Assembly (NCBI GenBank): GCA_029865485.1
Contig: JAOUGT010000004.1
Location: 1 to 54,736, forward strand
Reading direction: 5' to 3'
From: Nitrospira sp.
GTDB lineage: Bacteria; Nitrospirota; Nitrospiria; Nitrospirales; Nitrospiraceae
DNA length: 54,736 nucleotides
The notes under the pieces were generated by a model that saw only the letters and a program-made list of their open reading frames with translations, had not been told where the DNA came from and did not search any database. Position 1 is the stretch's first letter. The number at the start of each line of letters is the position of its first letter. Positions 32,690 through 40,760 of the stretch are shown here, piece by piece. Position numbers and translations under genes: made by a program.

Positions 32690-34120
32690 TTATCGTTGTG
32701 TACCGCCGACGGTAATTTCGTCCACCTTGATGGTCGGCAGGCCTACCCCGACCGGCACCGATTGACCATCTTTCCCGCAGGTACCGATGCCGTTGTCGAG
32801 TTTGAGATCGTGCCCGACCATCGACACCTTGGTCAGAATTTCCGGGCCATTGCCGATCAGCGTCGCCCCCTTCACCGGTTTGGTAATCTGGCCATCTTCG
32901 ATGAGATAGGCTTCGCTGGCGGAAAACACAAATTTTCCGTTCGTGATATCAACCTGCCCCCCCCCAAACGACACGGCATAGAGGCCCTTCTTGACGGATC
33001 GAATGATGTCGTGGGGATCCGACACACCAGCCAGCATGAACGTATTGGTCATTCGAGGAAGCACCACGCTTTGATAATTCTCGCGCCGTCCGTTCCCAGT
33101 CAAGGGAATCCCCATGAGGCGTGCATTGAGCTTGTCCGTGATATAGCCACGGAGGATACCCTTCTCGATGAGCGTGGTACAGCCGGTCGGGGTACCTTCA
33201 TCATCCATATTCAGAGAACCCCGTCGAAAGGGAATGGTGCCGTCATCCACGATCGTACAGACGTCCGATGCAACCCGTTTGCCGATCAAGCTCGAAAATG
33301 CCGAAGTCTTCTTTCGATTGAAGTCGGCTTCAAGCCCATGGCCGATCGCTTCGTGCAACAAAATCCCGGGCCACCCACCGGCCAACACCACCGGCATCAC
33401 TCCAGCCGGCGCATCAACGGCGGACAGATTCAGAATGGCTTCCCGCGCGGCTTCCCTGGCATAACCCAAATGGCGATTGTCTTCGCGATAATAGGCAAAG
33501 GCGACCCGACCACCACCGCCAAAACTGCCCACTTGGCGATTTTCGCCGTCCTCAGCAATACAGGTGATCTGTAGGCGCGACAACGGCTGGATATCACTGA
33601 CGAGTGTCCCATCCGAGGTCGCCACCACCACGACCTTATATTCCGTATTAAATGAAGCCAGCACGTTCTTAATACGGGGATCATAGCGCCTGGCTTCGGC
33701 GTCAATTTCATTCAAGAGCGCCACGCGTTCGGCTGTCGCGACCTCGGCCTTCGCGCCCTCGATCGGATAGAGATCATGGGTCGGTCGTCGCTGCGTAGGC
33801 ACCGGAACGTTGGAGTGTCCTTTTGGAGAATTGGCGATATACCGAGCAGTATCAGCGGCAATCTCGAGATCCCGCTTTGTCAACTCATCGGAATACGCAA
33901 ACCCCGTCTTTTCCCCCGCAGTGGCTCGGACCCCAACCCCCTGCGACACACTCTTGGCCGCCCGCTTGACGATGCCCTCTTCCATCGAGACCGATTCGGA
34001 CGTACGCGATTCAAAATAGAGGTCCGCATACTCAACATCTCGGACCTTCACTCGATCGAGCGCTTGCTGGGCCTCGATCTCTGTGACACCGAACGTCGTC
34101 AGTTGAACCGGCTCAGGCAT
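32690..34120 (-). CDS. tldD: TldD metalloprotease
   Basis: The catalytic subunit of the TldD/TldE protease. ILLHEAIGHGLEADF contains the HExxxH zinc site, and the downstream VSDICTIVDDGTI-like, GILRGYITDKLNARLMG and MTNTFMLAGVSDPHDII blocks are intact, as is the third-ligand region near ANGKFVFSASEAYLIE. At 476 residues it is full length. A GGAAGGAG ribosome binding site lies 12 bp before the ATG. An uninterrupted run of nine G (coding strand) encodes FGGGQ, a possible slippage site. With pmbA downstream it makes a complete protease pair. Confidence 0.95.
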   Translation of the reverse strand: MPEPVQLTTFGVTEIEAQQALDRVKVRDVEYADLYFESRTSESVSMEEGIVKRAAKSVSQGVGVRATAGEKTGFAYSDELTKRDLEIAADTARYIANSPKGHSNVPVPTQRRPTHDLYPIEGAKAEVATAERVALLNEIDAEARRYDPRIKNVLASFNTEYKVVVVATSDGTLVSDIQPLSRLQITCIAEDGENRQVGSFGGGGRVAFAYYREDNRHLGYAREAAREAILNLSAVDAPAGVMPVVLAGGWPGILLHEAIGHGLEADFNRKKTSAFSSLIGKRVASDVCTIVDDGTIPFRRGSLNMDDEGTPTGCTTLIEKGILRGYITDKLNARLMGIPLTGNGRRENYQSVVLPRMTNTFMLAGVSDPHDIIRSVKKGLYAVSFGGGQVDITNGKFVFSASEAYLIEDGQITKPVKGATLIGNGPEILTKVSMVGHDLKLDNGIGTCGKDGQSVPVGVGLPTIKVDEITVGGTQR

Positions 34121-34241
34121 ACAGGTTTCGTGCTCCTTCCTCAGAGTCGACTGGAATGGGGAGTATAGCCCATTCGTTTCCGACCTCGCAATGGAACAAT
34201 CCGTGAAACCTCGTATTTCTTAGTATTTTCCAGGAGATCGT

Positions 34242-34270
34242 TTGACTTTCCAGGCTCCCGTCAGTAGACT
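34242..34270 (+). promoter_or_regulatory. Promoter of the uppS-cdsA-dxr-rseP operon
   Basis: TTGACT (34242-34247) and TAGACT (34265-34270) are spaced exactly 17 bp, a good sigma70-type promoter 57 bp before the uppS start. The closely spaced genes downstream suggest it drives the whole block. Confidence 0.55.
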
Positions 34271-34326
34271 CTGCACACGATTCTGCCCACTCATGGCGGC
34301 CATCATCACGCTTGCTCAGGACACTT

Positions 34327-35112
34327 ATGACTCGCAGCCCCACCGGAGATCTCGACCACCTGCCTGAAAGCGAATTGAGTGCCAAGCTGGAAGCGGACCT
34401 CTTGCCGAAGCATGTGGCCGTCATCATGGACGGCAATGGGCGCTGGGCGGAGCTGCGCGGGCTCCCCCGTATCGCGGGCCATCGTGAAGGGATCAACTCC
34501 GTCCGGGAAATGATTACGCTCTGCTTGGAGCTCGGGATCCATGCCCTGACCATCTACGCCTTTTCTCAGGAGAATTGGAACCGTCCCACCCAAGAAATCA
34601 GCGCCTTAATGGGACTCTTGGAACATTACCTCTCCACGGAGCGAGCCAGTCTGATCGAGCAGGGCGTCCGCTTTCGAGCCGTCGGGCGACACGAGCTGCT
34701 TCCGCCCTCCGCGCAACACTGGGTTCGCACGACTGAGAAAGAAACGGCCCATCTCGAGAAATTGATTCTCACCGTCGCCCTCAGCTATGGAGGACGCGCG
34801 GAAATCGTGGATGCGGTGAAAGCCTTGGTGAGGGACGCCCACGCCGGGACCGTTCAGACCGAGCTGATCGACGAAAACACGGTCCAACGGTATCTCTCGA
34901 CGCATCCACTCCCCGACCCAGACCTGTTGATCCGAACAAGCGGAGAGGCCAGAATCAGCAACTTCCTCCTGTGGCAGTTGGCATACACCGAGCTGTGTTT
35001 TACCCCGACCCTCTGGCCTGATTTTCGGCGACGAGAGTTTTTCCTCGCGCTGATTGAGTATCAACGCCGGGAACGTCGATTCGGCAGGGTGCTGAGTACC
35101 GTACCATCATAA
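34327..35112 (+). CDS. uppS: Undecaprenyl diphosphate synthase (isoprenyl transferase)
   Basis: Makes the C55 undecaprenyl diphosphate carrier for peptidoglycan from farnesyl diphosphate and isopentenyl diphosphate. HVAVIMDGNGRWAELRGLPRIAGHREG holds the catalytic Asp and diphosphate-binding Arg/His, TIYAFSQENWNRP follows, and the C-terminal RTSGEARISNFLLWQLAYTEL is the cis-prenyltransferase signature. ATG 34327 follows a CAGGA ribosome binding site; the frame extends upstream to 34312 without support. First gene of the block, with cdsA starting 11 bp downstream. Confidence 0.96.
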   Translation: MTRSPTGDLDHLPESELSAKLEADLLPKHVAVIMDGNGRWAELRGLPRIAGHREGINSVREMITLCLELGIHALTIYAFSQENWNRPTQEISALMGLLEHYLSTERASLIEQGVRFRAVGRHELLPPSAQHWVRTTEKETAHLEKLILTVALSYGGRAEIVDAVKALVRDAHAGTVQTELIDENTVQRYLSTHPLPDPDLLIRTSGEARISNFLLWQLAYTELCFTPTLWPDFRRREFFLALIEYQRRERRFGRVLSTVPS

Positions 35113-35123
35113 TAACAATCCTT

Positions 35124-36014
35124 GTGGGATACCCTCTCGCTACAGACGCGATCGTCCACCATTCGAGATTTGTGACCACTTCACCTGCACGCACGCGACA
35201 GTTTGATATCCGGCGTCTCTATACCGCCGCGGCGCTGATTCCGACCGTCTACCTCATCATCGTCCACCTTGCGCCATGGGCCCTCACACTCCTCCTCATT
35301 GCTGTCGGCTCGATTGCACTGCTCGAACTGTATCGACTCAGCTTCCAATCCCGCTTGAATGACGTGCTCGTCGGCGTCGGAATGGCTGTTTTTCTCCTGA
35401 CCATCGCCCGCTCGCACATTTCACTGCCCCTCCCGGAATTGCTGCTCGGAGGTGCGTTCGTTGTGATGGTTACGGCGGTGCTTGTCGGCACCTCCTCAGC
35501 ACACCGATGGAAAGACCCGCTCATCGTCCTATTCGGAGTTCTCTACGTGGGCATCCCCTTGAGCACAGTCGTATCGGCGCGGTCGCTACCATCAGGCGCA
35601 TTCCTTGTCTTGTTCTTGGCGGTCGTCACCTGGGCATCAGACTCGGCCGCCTACTATGCCGGCACCTTGTGGGGCAAACATCCACTCATGCCTTCCATCA
35701 GCCCAAAGAAGACCTATGAAGGGCTGCTCGGCGGGCTTGTGGGAGCCGTTGCAGCCGCCCTCTTGGCACAGCTGTGGTTTGCCTCGGAGCTTTCGTGGAT
35801 CGACGCAGTCGCACTCGGCATCCTCTTGACCCTCACAGGCCTGGTCGGAGACCTCTTTGAATCGGCGATCAAACGCCGGGCAGGGGTCAAAGACTCGGGA
35901 GGCATTCTCCCGGGACATGGTGGAATGCTGGACCGAATTGATAGTCTCTTGTTCACCGCTCCCACTTTTTACTACTATGTCGCGTATGTTCGAGGCTTGT
36001 TGCCGCCTCTATAG
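35124..36014 (+). CDS. cdsA: Phosphatidate cytidylyltransferase
   Basis: An integral membrane enzyme that makes CDP-diacylglycerol, the precursor of all phospholipids. Seven or eight hydrophobic segments run through the protein, and the C-terminal signature reads SAIKRRAGVKDSGGILPGHGGMLDRIDSLLFTAP, with the metal-binding Asp residues. PSISPKKTYEGLLGG is also conserved. The start is uncertain: GTG 35124 or GTG 35172, neither with a strong ribosome binding site. It sits between uppS and dxr in an order common in bacteria. Confidence 0.95.
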   Translation: MGYPLATDAIVHHSRFVTTSPARTRQFDIRRLYTAAALIPTVYLIIVHLAPWALTLLLIAVGSIALLELYRLSFQSRLNDVLVGVGMAVFLLTIARSHISLPLPELLLGGAFVVMVTAVLVGTSSAHRWKDPLIVLFGVLYVGIPLSTVVSARSLPSGAFLVLFLAVVTWASDSAAYYAGTLWGKHPLMPSISPKKTYEGLLGGLVGAVAAALLAQLWFASELSWIDAVALGILLTLTGLVGDLFESAIKRRAGVKDSGGILPGHGGMLDRIDSLLFTAPTFYYYVAYVRGLLPPL

Positions 36015-36044
36015 CCCTCTACTCAGAGACGGAGAGGAGATGAC

Positions 36045-37208
36045 ATGAAGTCAATTATCATCCTGGGATCGACCGGATCGATCGGCACCAATACCCTGGA
36101 TATCGTCCAACGATTTCCCGATGAATTCCGAGTGGTCGGATTGACGGCCGGCAACAACATCGACAGGTTAGAGGAGCAAATTCGCCGCTTTCGGCCTCAG
36201 GCAGTCGCCGTCTCGACTGAATCTTCTGCCGCACTGCTTCGAGCCCGATGTGCAACCCTTCCAGTGGAGATTCTGTCCGGAGAAGAAGGGATCGCCTCTA
36301 TCGCCTCGGGACTTAATGCCGAATTGGTGATTTCCGCCATCGTCGGCGCCGCCGGCCTCCTCCCGACCCTGTCCGCCATCCGCAGCGAAAAGCACATTGC
36401 CCTGGCAAATAAGGAACCAATGGTCATGGCCGGCAAGTTGATGCAGGAGGAGGCTCGGAAATACGGAGTTCGGATTTTTCCTGTTGACAGCGAACACAGC
36501 GCTATTTTCCAGTCATTGGAAGGACACCGGATTGAGGACGTCCGCCGATTGATTCTGACGGCGTCGGGAGGAGCGCTTTGGACCCTCTCGCAGGAAGACC
36601 TCCAGCACGTCACACCGGAACGAGCCCTCCAGCATCCGAACTGGAAGATGGGCGCCAAGATCACCATCGATTCCGCAACTCTCATGAATAAGGGATTGGA
36701 GGTCGTCGAGGCCCGCTGGCTGTTCGATATTCCTGAGTCCCGCATCGATGTCATGGTACATCGAGAAAGCATTATTCACTCTCTAGTGGAATATCATGAT
36801 CGTTCGATGATCGCGCAGTTGGGACTTCCTGACATGCGAACCCCCATCTCGTATGCCATGCACTATCCTGGGAGAATGGTGCTCGATCTTCCCTCTTTGG
36901 ACCTGACGGAGATCGGTCGACTCTCCTTCTGTAAACCCGATCATTACCGCTTTCCCTGCCTCAATCTGGGATACGAGTCGCTTCGAGTCGGAGGAACCAT
37001 GCCCGCCGTGATGAATGCGGCCAACGAAATCGCCGTTGACGCCTTTCTCAACCATGGCCTCCGCTTTATCGAAATTGCAGCGGTCATCCGCAATACCATG
37101 GATGCGCATACCCAGCAGGAGATCTCATCCCTCGATGATGCCTTGGAAGCGGATCGCTGGGCCCGAGAAAAGGCCGAATCCCTGGTGCATGCGTTGCCGC
37201 GCTCATGA
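36045..37208 (+). CDS. dxr: 1-deoxy-D-xylulose 5-phosphate reductoisomerase
   Basis: The second step of the MEP pathway, feeding isopentenyl diphosphate to UppS and to hopanoids. IILGSTGSIGTNTLDIVQRF is the NADPH fold, ALANKEPMVMAGKLM, PVDSEHSAIFQSLEG (metal ligand region) and ASGGALWTLSQEDL are family blocks, and WKMGAKITIDSATLMNKGLEVVEA closes the active site. The length of 387 is normal. GAGAGGAGATGAC is the ribosome binding site. rseP follows after 61 bp. Confidence 0.97.
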   Translation: MKSIIILGSTGSIGTNTLDIVQRFPDEFRVVGLTAGNNIDRLEEQIRRFRPQAVAVSTESSAALLRARCATLPVEILSGEEGIASIASGLNAELVISAIVGAAGLLPTLSAIRSEKHIALANKEPMVMAGKLMQEEARKYGVRIFPVDSEHSAIFQSLEGHRIEDVRRLILTASGGALWTLSQEDLQHVTPERALQHPNWKMGAKITIDSATLMNKGLEVVEARWLFDIPESRIDVMVHRESIIHSLVEYHDRSMIAQLGLPDMRTPISYAMHYPGRMVLDLPSLDLTEIGRLSFCKPDHYRFPCLNLGYESLRVGGTMPAVMNAANEIAVDAFLNHGLRFIEIAAVIRNTMDAHTQQEISSLDDALEADRWAREKAESLVHALPRS

Positions 37209-37269
37209 TCGTTTGCATTTCACGCCGCGAATGTTAGAGTAGAAGACTGAACTGAGACAGGGAGTTTCC

Positions 37270-38661
37270 ATGACGTCTGTACTTTCCTGGTCGCCTGATA
37301 CCTTGTGGTTGCTGCTCCAGAAAGCCTGGTGGTTTCTCGTGGTCCTCGGCGTGTTGGTCGCCTTTCATGAGCTCGGCCATTTTTTGGCCGCACGCTGGGT
37401 TGGGGTCAAAGTCCTCAAATTTTCCATAGGCTTCGGTCCGAAGCTCTTTGGCCGACAGGTCGGAGAGACCGAGTATCTCGTGTCTGCCGTGCCGCTGGGC
37501 GGTTATGTCAAATTGTTCGGAGAGGACGAGGCAGAGGCGACGACCCCCGACGACCGTCGACGATCATTCGCTCACCAGGGACTCTGGGGCAAAGTCCTGA
37601 TCGTTGCAGCCGGTCCTGGATTTAACTTCATCCTCGCCTATTTGATTTTTGCCGGATGGTTGTCAACCGGAACCCCCTTGTTTGTCCCGACCTTTCGCGA
37701 CCTCAGTGCCGACATCGAAGCCTTGGTTCCCGATTCCCCCGCCGCAAAAGCAGGGATGGAAGTCGGCGACCGGGTGGTCAAGGTCAACGGGAAAGATATT
37801 TCGACGAAGACCGAGCTCTTGGATCTCATCGCAAGAAGCAAGGGACAACCCGTCATACTCGAAGTCCGCCGCGAGGGACAAGCGAAAACCATCACCGCAA
37901 CCCCCATCACAACCACGGGAGAGGGCACCCGAGACGACGAGCCACTGTATACGATCGGGGTTGAAGAAACGCCTCCGCTGGTTACATCGGTGATGCATGG
38001 ATCACCGGCAGCAGCGGCCGGAGTGCATCCAGGCGATCGTGTCGTCGCGATCGACGGGCACACCATCTATACCTGGGCACAAATGACGGCGCAGGTCAGA
38101 GAACACCCGCTCAAATCACTGGCGTTCGAAGTGCTTCGAGAGGGAACCAGGACAACGTTGAGCGTGACGCCAACCAGCGAAAAGGTCACCGCCAACGGCC
38201 AGACTGTTGAGGTTGGGAAGATCGGCATTTCAGGCCCTGGCCGTTCCCTGATGCGCTCCGACAACCCGGCGGAAGCCCTCTACCGTGGACTGGAAGCCAC
38301 CTGGGGATGGACCGAACTCACGGCGGTTGGTCTCTACAAAATGGTCGTCGGCGACATCTCAAGTAAGAACATCGGAGGGCCGCTGACGATCGCCAATATT
38401 TCGGGAGAAGCCGCCTCTCAGGGTGCCTCCAGCGTCGTCTTTTTGATCGCCATCCTCAGCATCAATCTCGGTGTGCTCAACCTGCTACCCATTCCCATCC
38501 TCGACGGTGGGCACTTGCTCTTTTTCTTGATTGAGGGCATCCTACGAAAACCGCTCGGCGAACGCCAACGGGAGGTTGCCCAGCAGGTCGGCTTGGTGCT
38601 CTTGGTCGGAGTGATGATCTTCGCCTTCTGGAACGATCTAGAACGCATCTTCGCCCGCTAG
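37270..38661 (+). CDS. rseP: RseP-type site-2 zinc metalloprotease
   Basis: An intramembrane protease that releases envelope-stress sigma factors by cutting anti-sigma factors. VAFHELGHFLAARWVGVKVLKFSIGFGPKLFG carries the HExxH zinc site in the first membrane segment, and LLPIPILDGGHLLFFLIEGI holds the third ligand (LDG). Two PDZ domains lie between (PDSPAAKAGMEVGDRV and GSPAAAAGVHPGDRVVAIDG). The length of 463 is typical of the two-PDZ form. CAGGGAGTTTCC is the ribosome binding site. No sigma-E or rseA homologue is next to it, so the substrate is unknown. Confidence 0.96.
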   Translation: MTSVLSWSPDTLWLLLQKAWWFLVVLGVLVAFHELGHFLAARWVGVKVLKFSIGFGPKLFGRQVGETEYLVSAVPLGGYVKLFGEDEAEATTPDDRRRSFAHQGLWGKVLIVAAGPGFNFILAYLIFAGWLSTGTPLFVPTFRDLSADIEALVPDSPAAKAGMEVGDRVVKVNGKDISTKTELLDLIARSKGQPVILEVRREGQAKTITATPITTTGEGTRDDEPLYTIGVEETPPLVTSVMHGSPAAAAGVHPGDRVVAIDGHTIYTWAQMTAQVREHPLKSLAFEVLREGTRTTLSVTPTSEKVTANGQTVEVGKIGISGPGRSLMRSDNPAEALYRGLEATWGWTELTAVGLYKMVVGDISSKNIGGPLTIANISGEAASQGASSVVFLIAILSINLGVLNLLPIPILDGGHLLFFLIEGILRKPLGERQREVAQQVGLVLLVGVMIFAFWNDLERIFAR

Positions 38662-38715
38662 ACGGAATGCTAAAACCTTCCACTGTTCAACTCATACGCA
38701 GATAGTTACAACACC

Positions 38716-40434
38716 ATGAAAATGTCTCAATTGCTTATCCCCACCTTGCGGGACGATCCCGGTGAAGCCGAAACGGTCAGCCATCGATTGATGTTGCGCG
38801 CCGGCATGATTCGGAAAGTGGCTGCGGGCATCTATACCTATCTCCCGCTCGGTCTCCGTGTGATCCGAAAAATCGAACAGATCATCCGGGAGGAAATGAA
38901 CCGCGCCGGAGCGCAGGAACTCCTGATGCCGATCGCCTCTCCCGCCGAGCTCTGGAAGGAAACGGCTCGTTGGGACTACTACGGTAAGGAGCTCCTCCGG
39001 TTCAAGGACCGTCATGAACGAGATTTTTGCCTGGGTCCCACGCATGAGGAAGTCATTACCGATCTCTTCAGGCGGGAAGTCCGTTCCTATCGTCAACTCC
39101 CGCTGAACCTGTATCAAATTCAGACCAAGTTTCGAGATGAGATCCGTCCTCGCTTTGGGCTCATGCGAGGCCGTGAATTCATCATGAAGGATGCCTATAG
39201 CTTCGACATCGATGAAAGCGGCGCCAAGACCAGCTATCAAACGATGTACGACGCCTACACCAGGATCTTTACTCGATGCGGACTGACCTTCCGGGCGGTC
39301 GAAGCCGATACGGGTCTCATCGGCGGAGATGTCTCACATGAGTTCATGGTGCTGGCAGAAACCGGTGAAGCCACTGTGGCCTACAGCAACGAAGGCTCAT
39401 ACGCTGCCAACCTCGAGCGCGCGGAAGTGCTTCCTCCCTCCGATGTCGACACGACTCCTCATCAACCCATGACGCCCATTGCCACACCGCAGCGAAGGAC
39501 GGTGGACGAGGTCACAACCTTTCTCAAGATTTCTCCTCGTCAACTGGTCAAAACTCTTTTGTATCGTGCCGGTGTCGACACCGTTGCCGTACTGATCCGA
39601 GGGGATCACGAGGTGAACGAGGTCAAATTGGCGCGGCTCCTCCAAGTTACCGACGTAGTGTTGGCCGATCCGGAGACCGTCCAACGTATAACTGGAGCCC
39701 CTCCTGGCTTCGCCGGACCGGTCGGCCTGGAGCAGGTCAGAATCTTGGCCGATCACGCCATCAAGGGGATGAGAAACGTCGTCATCGGGGCCAACAAAGC
39801 CGATACCCACTACCAGAACGCCAATCTCGATCGAGACTTTCGCGTCGAACAATTCGTGGATCTGCGCAACGCCCAACCTGGAGATCCTTCTCCGAGGGGA
39901 ACCGGCATGTTGTCGCTCGCAAAAGGCATTGAGGTTGGGCAAGTCTTCTTGCTTGGAACAAAGTATAGCCAAAAGATGACGGCCACCGTTTTGGACGACC
40001 AAGGGAAGGAACGTCCGGCCATCATGGGTTGCTACGGCATCGGTGTCGGACGGACCGCCGCAGCGGCGATCGAGCAGAACCATGATGAGAAGGGCATCAG
40101 CTGGCCTTATCCCATCGCGCCATTCCATGCGCATCTCTTGACCGTCAGCCAGTCTGAGAGGACAACCGACGTCGCCTCTCGCCTCTATACCGATCTGATG
40201 GCTGCGGGTTTTGAAGTCTTATGGGACGATCGAGGCGAGCGAGCCGGTGTCAAGTTCAACGACGCCGATCTGATCGGGGCGCCGTTTCAACTCATCGTCG
40301 GCGACAAAGGACTGGCCGATGGCGTCATCGAGATGAAGATACGAAGAAGTGGAACCAAGTCTCGTATCGCACCACACGAGCTCATCGCCCATCTCAAAAC
40401 ACTCTCCCTCGAAATTGGCCAATCGGCAGGGTAA
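38716..40434 (+). CDS. proS: Proline-tRNA ligase (bacterial type with editing domain)
   Basis: Charges tRNA-Pro. Class II motif 1 is VRKVAAGIYTYLPLGLRVIRKIEQIIREEMN, motif 2 FRDEIRPRFGLMRGREFIMKDAYSFD, and motif 3 CYGIGVGRTAAAAIEQN. Between motifs 2 and 3 the YbaK-like insertion domain (VKTLLYRAGVDTVAVLIRGDHEVNEVKL) edits mischarged Ala-tRNA-Pro. The C-terminal anticodon-binding domain is present. At 572 residues it is the full bacterial form. It is the last gene of the block; no strong ribosome binding site precedes the ATG. Confidence 0.97.
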   Translation: MKMSQLLIPTLRDDPGEAETVSHRLMLRAGMIRKVAAGIYTYLPLGLRVIRKIEQIIREEMNRAGAQELLMPIASPAELWKETARWDYYGKELLRFKDRHERDFCLGPTHEEVITDLFRREVRSYRQLPLNLYQIQTKFRDEIRPRFGLMRGREFIMKDAYSFDIDESGAKTSYQTMYDAYTRIFTRCGLTFRAVEADTGLIGGDVSHEFMVLAETGEATVAYSNEGSYAANLERAEVLPPSDVDTTPHQPMTPIATPQRRTVDEVTTFLKISPRQLVKTLLYRAGVDTVAVLIRGDHEVNEVKLARLLQVTDVVLADPETVQRITGAPPGFAGPVGLEQVRILADHAIKGMRNVVIGANKADTHYQNANLDRDFRVEQFVDLRNAQPGDPSPRGTGMLSLAKGIEVGQVFLLGTKYSQKMTATVLDDQGKERPAIMGCYGIGVGRTAAAAIEQNHDEKGISWPYPIAPFHAHLLTVSQSERTTDVASRLYTDLMAAGFEVLWDDRGERAGVKFNDADLIGAPFQLIVGDKGLADGVIEMKIRRSGTKSRIAPHELIAHLKTLSLEIGQSAG

Positions 40435-40503
40435 ACGGTCTCTTATTCCTCCGCTCACATTGCGTGCACAAACCGCACTCCATCGACAGAAATCGCCTTT
40501 CCC

Positions 40504-40531
40504 TTGCCTTCTGACCTCGTTCGTCTAGACT
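40504..40531 (+). promoter_or_regulatory. Possible promoter with long leader before the GspE-like gene
   Basis: TTGCCT (40504-40509) and TAGACT (40526-40531) are 16 bp apart. It would produce a leader of about 220 bases before the ATG at 40761. The rest of the 326-bp gap holds no gene; the leader is GC-rich with several partial pairings, but no known riboswitch consensus was recognised. Confidence 0.3.
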
Positions 40532-40760
40532 ACGCTTATACAGCCGTCAGCAGGTGAAGAGGCGGGGAGGCGCTTTCTCTTTGACGTTCCGTCCGTTGCA
40601 CCTCCGAACGATAGAAGAACGAGGTTGGTGGGATTTGTTGGCGTCGTGTTGCCACCGAACTCTGTGACCACGTCATGACTACGCACCACTTGATCCAGCG
40701 CGGACCCCGACTCCTACCTGTCTGGTCCTCAACCATCCCAGTCGGGTACGCACCACATCG

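Noticed and set aside
40532-40760. Riboswitch in the long leader before the GspE-like gene
   Set aside because: I searched for GEMM c-di-GMP and cobalamin consensus blocks by eye and found none; the gap is only described as a long leader.
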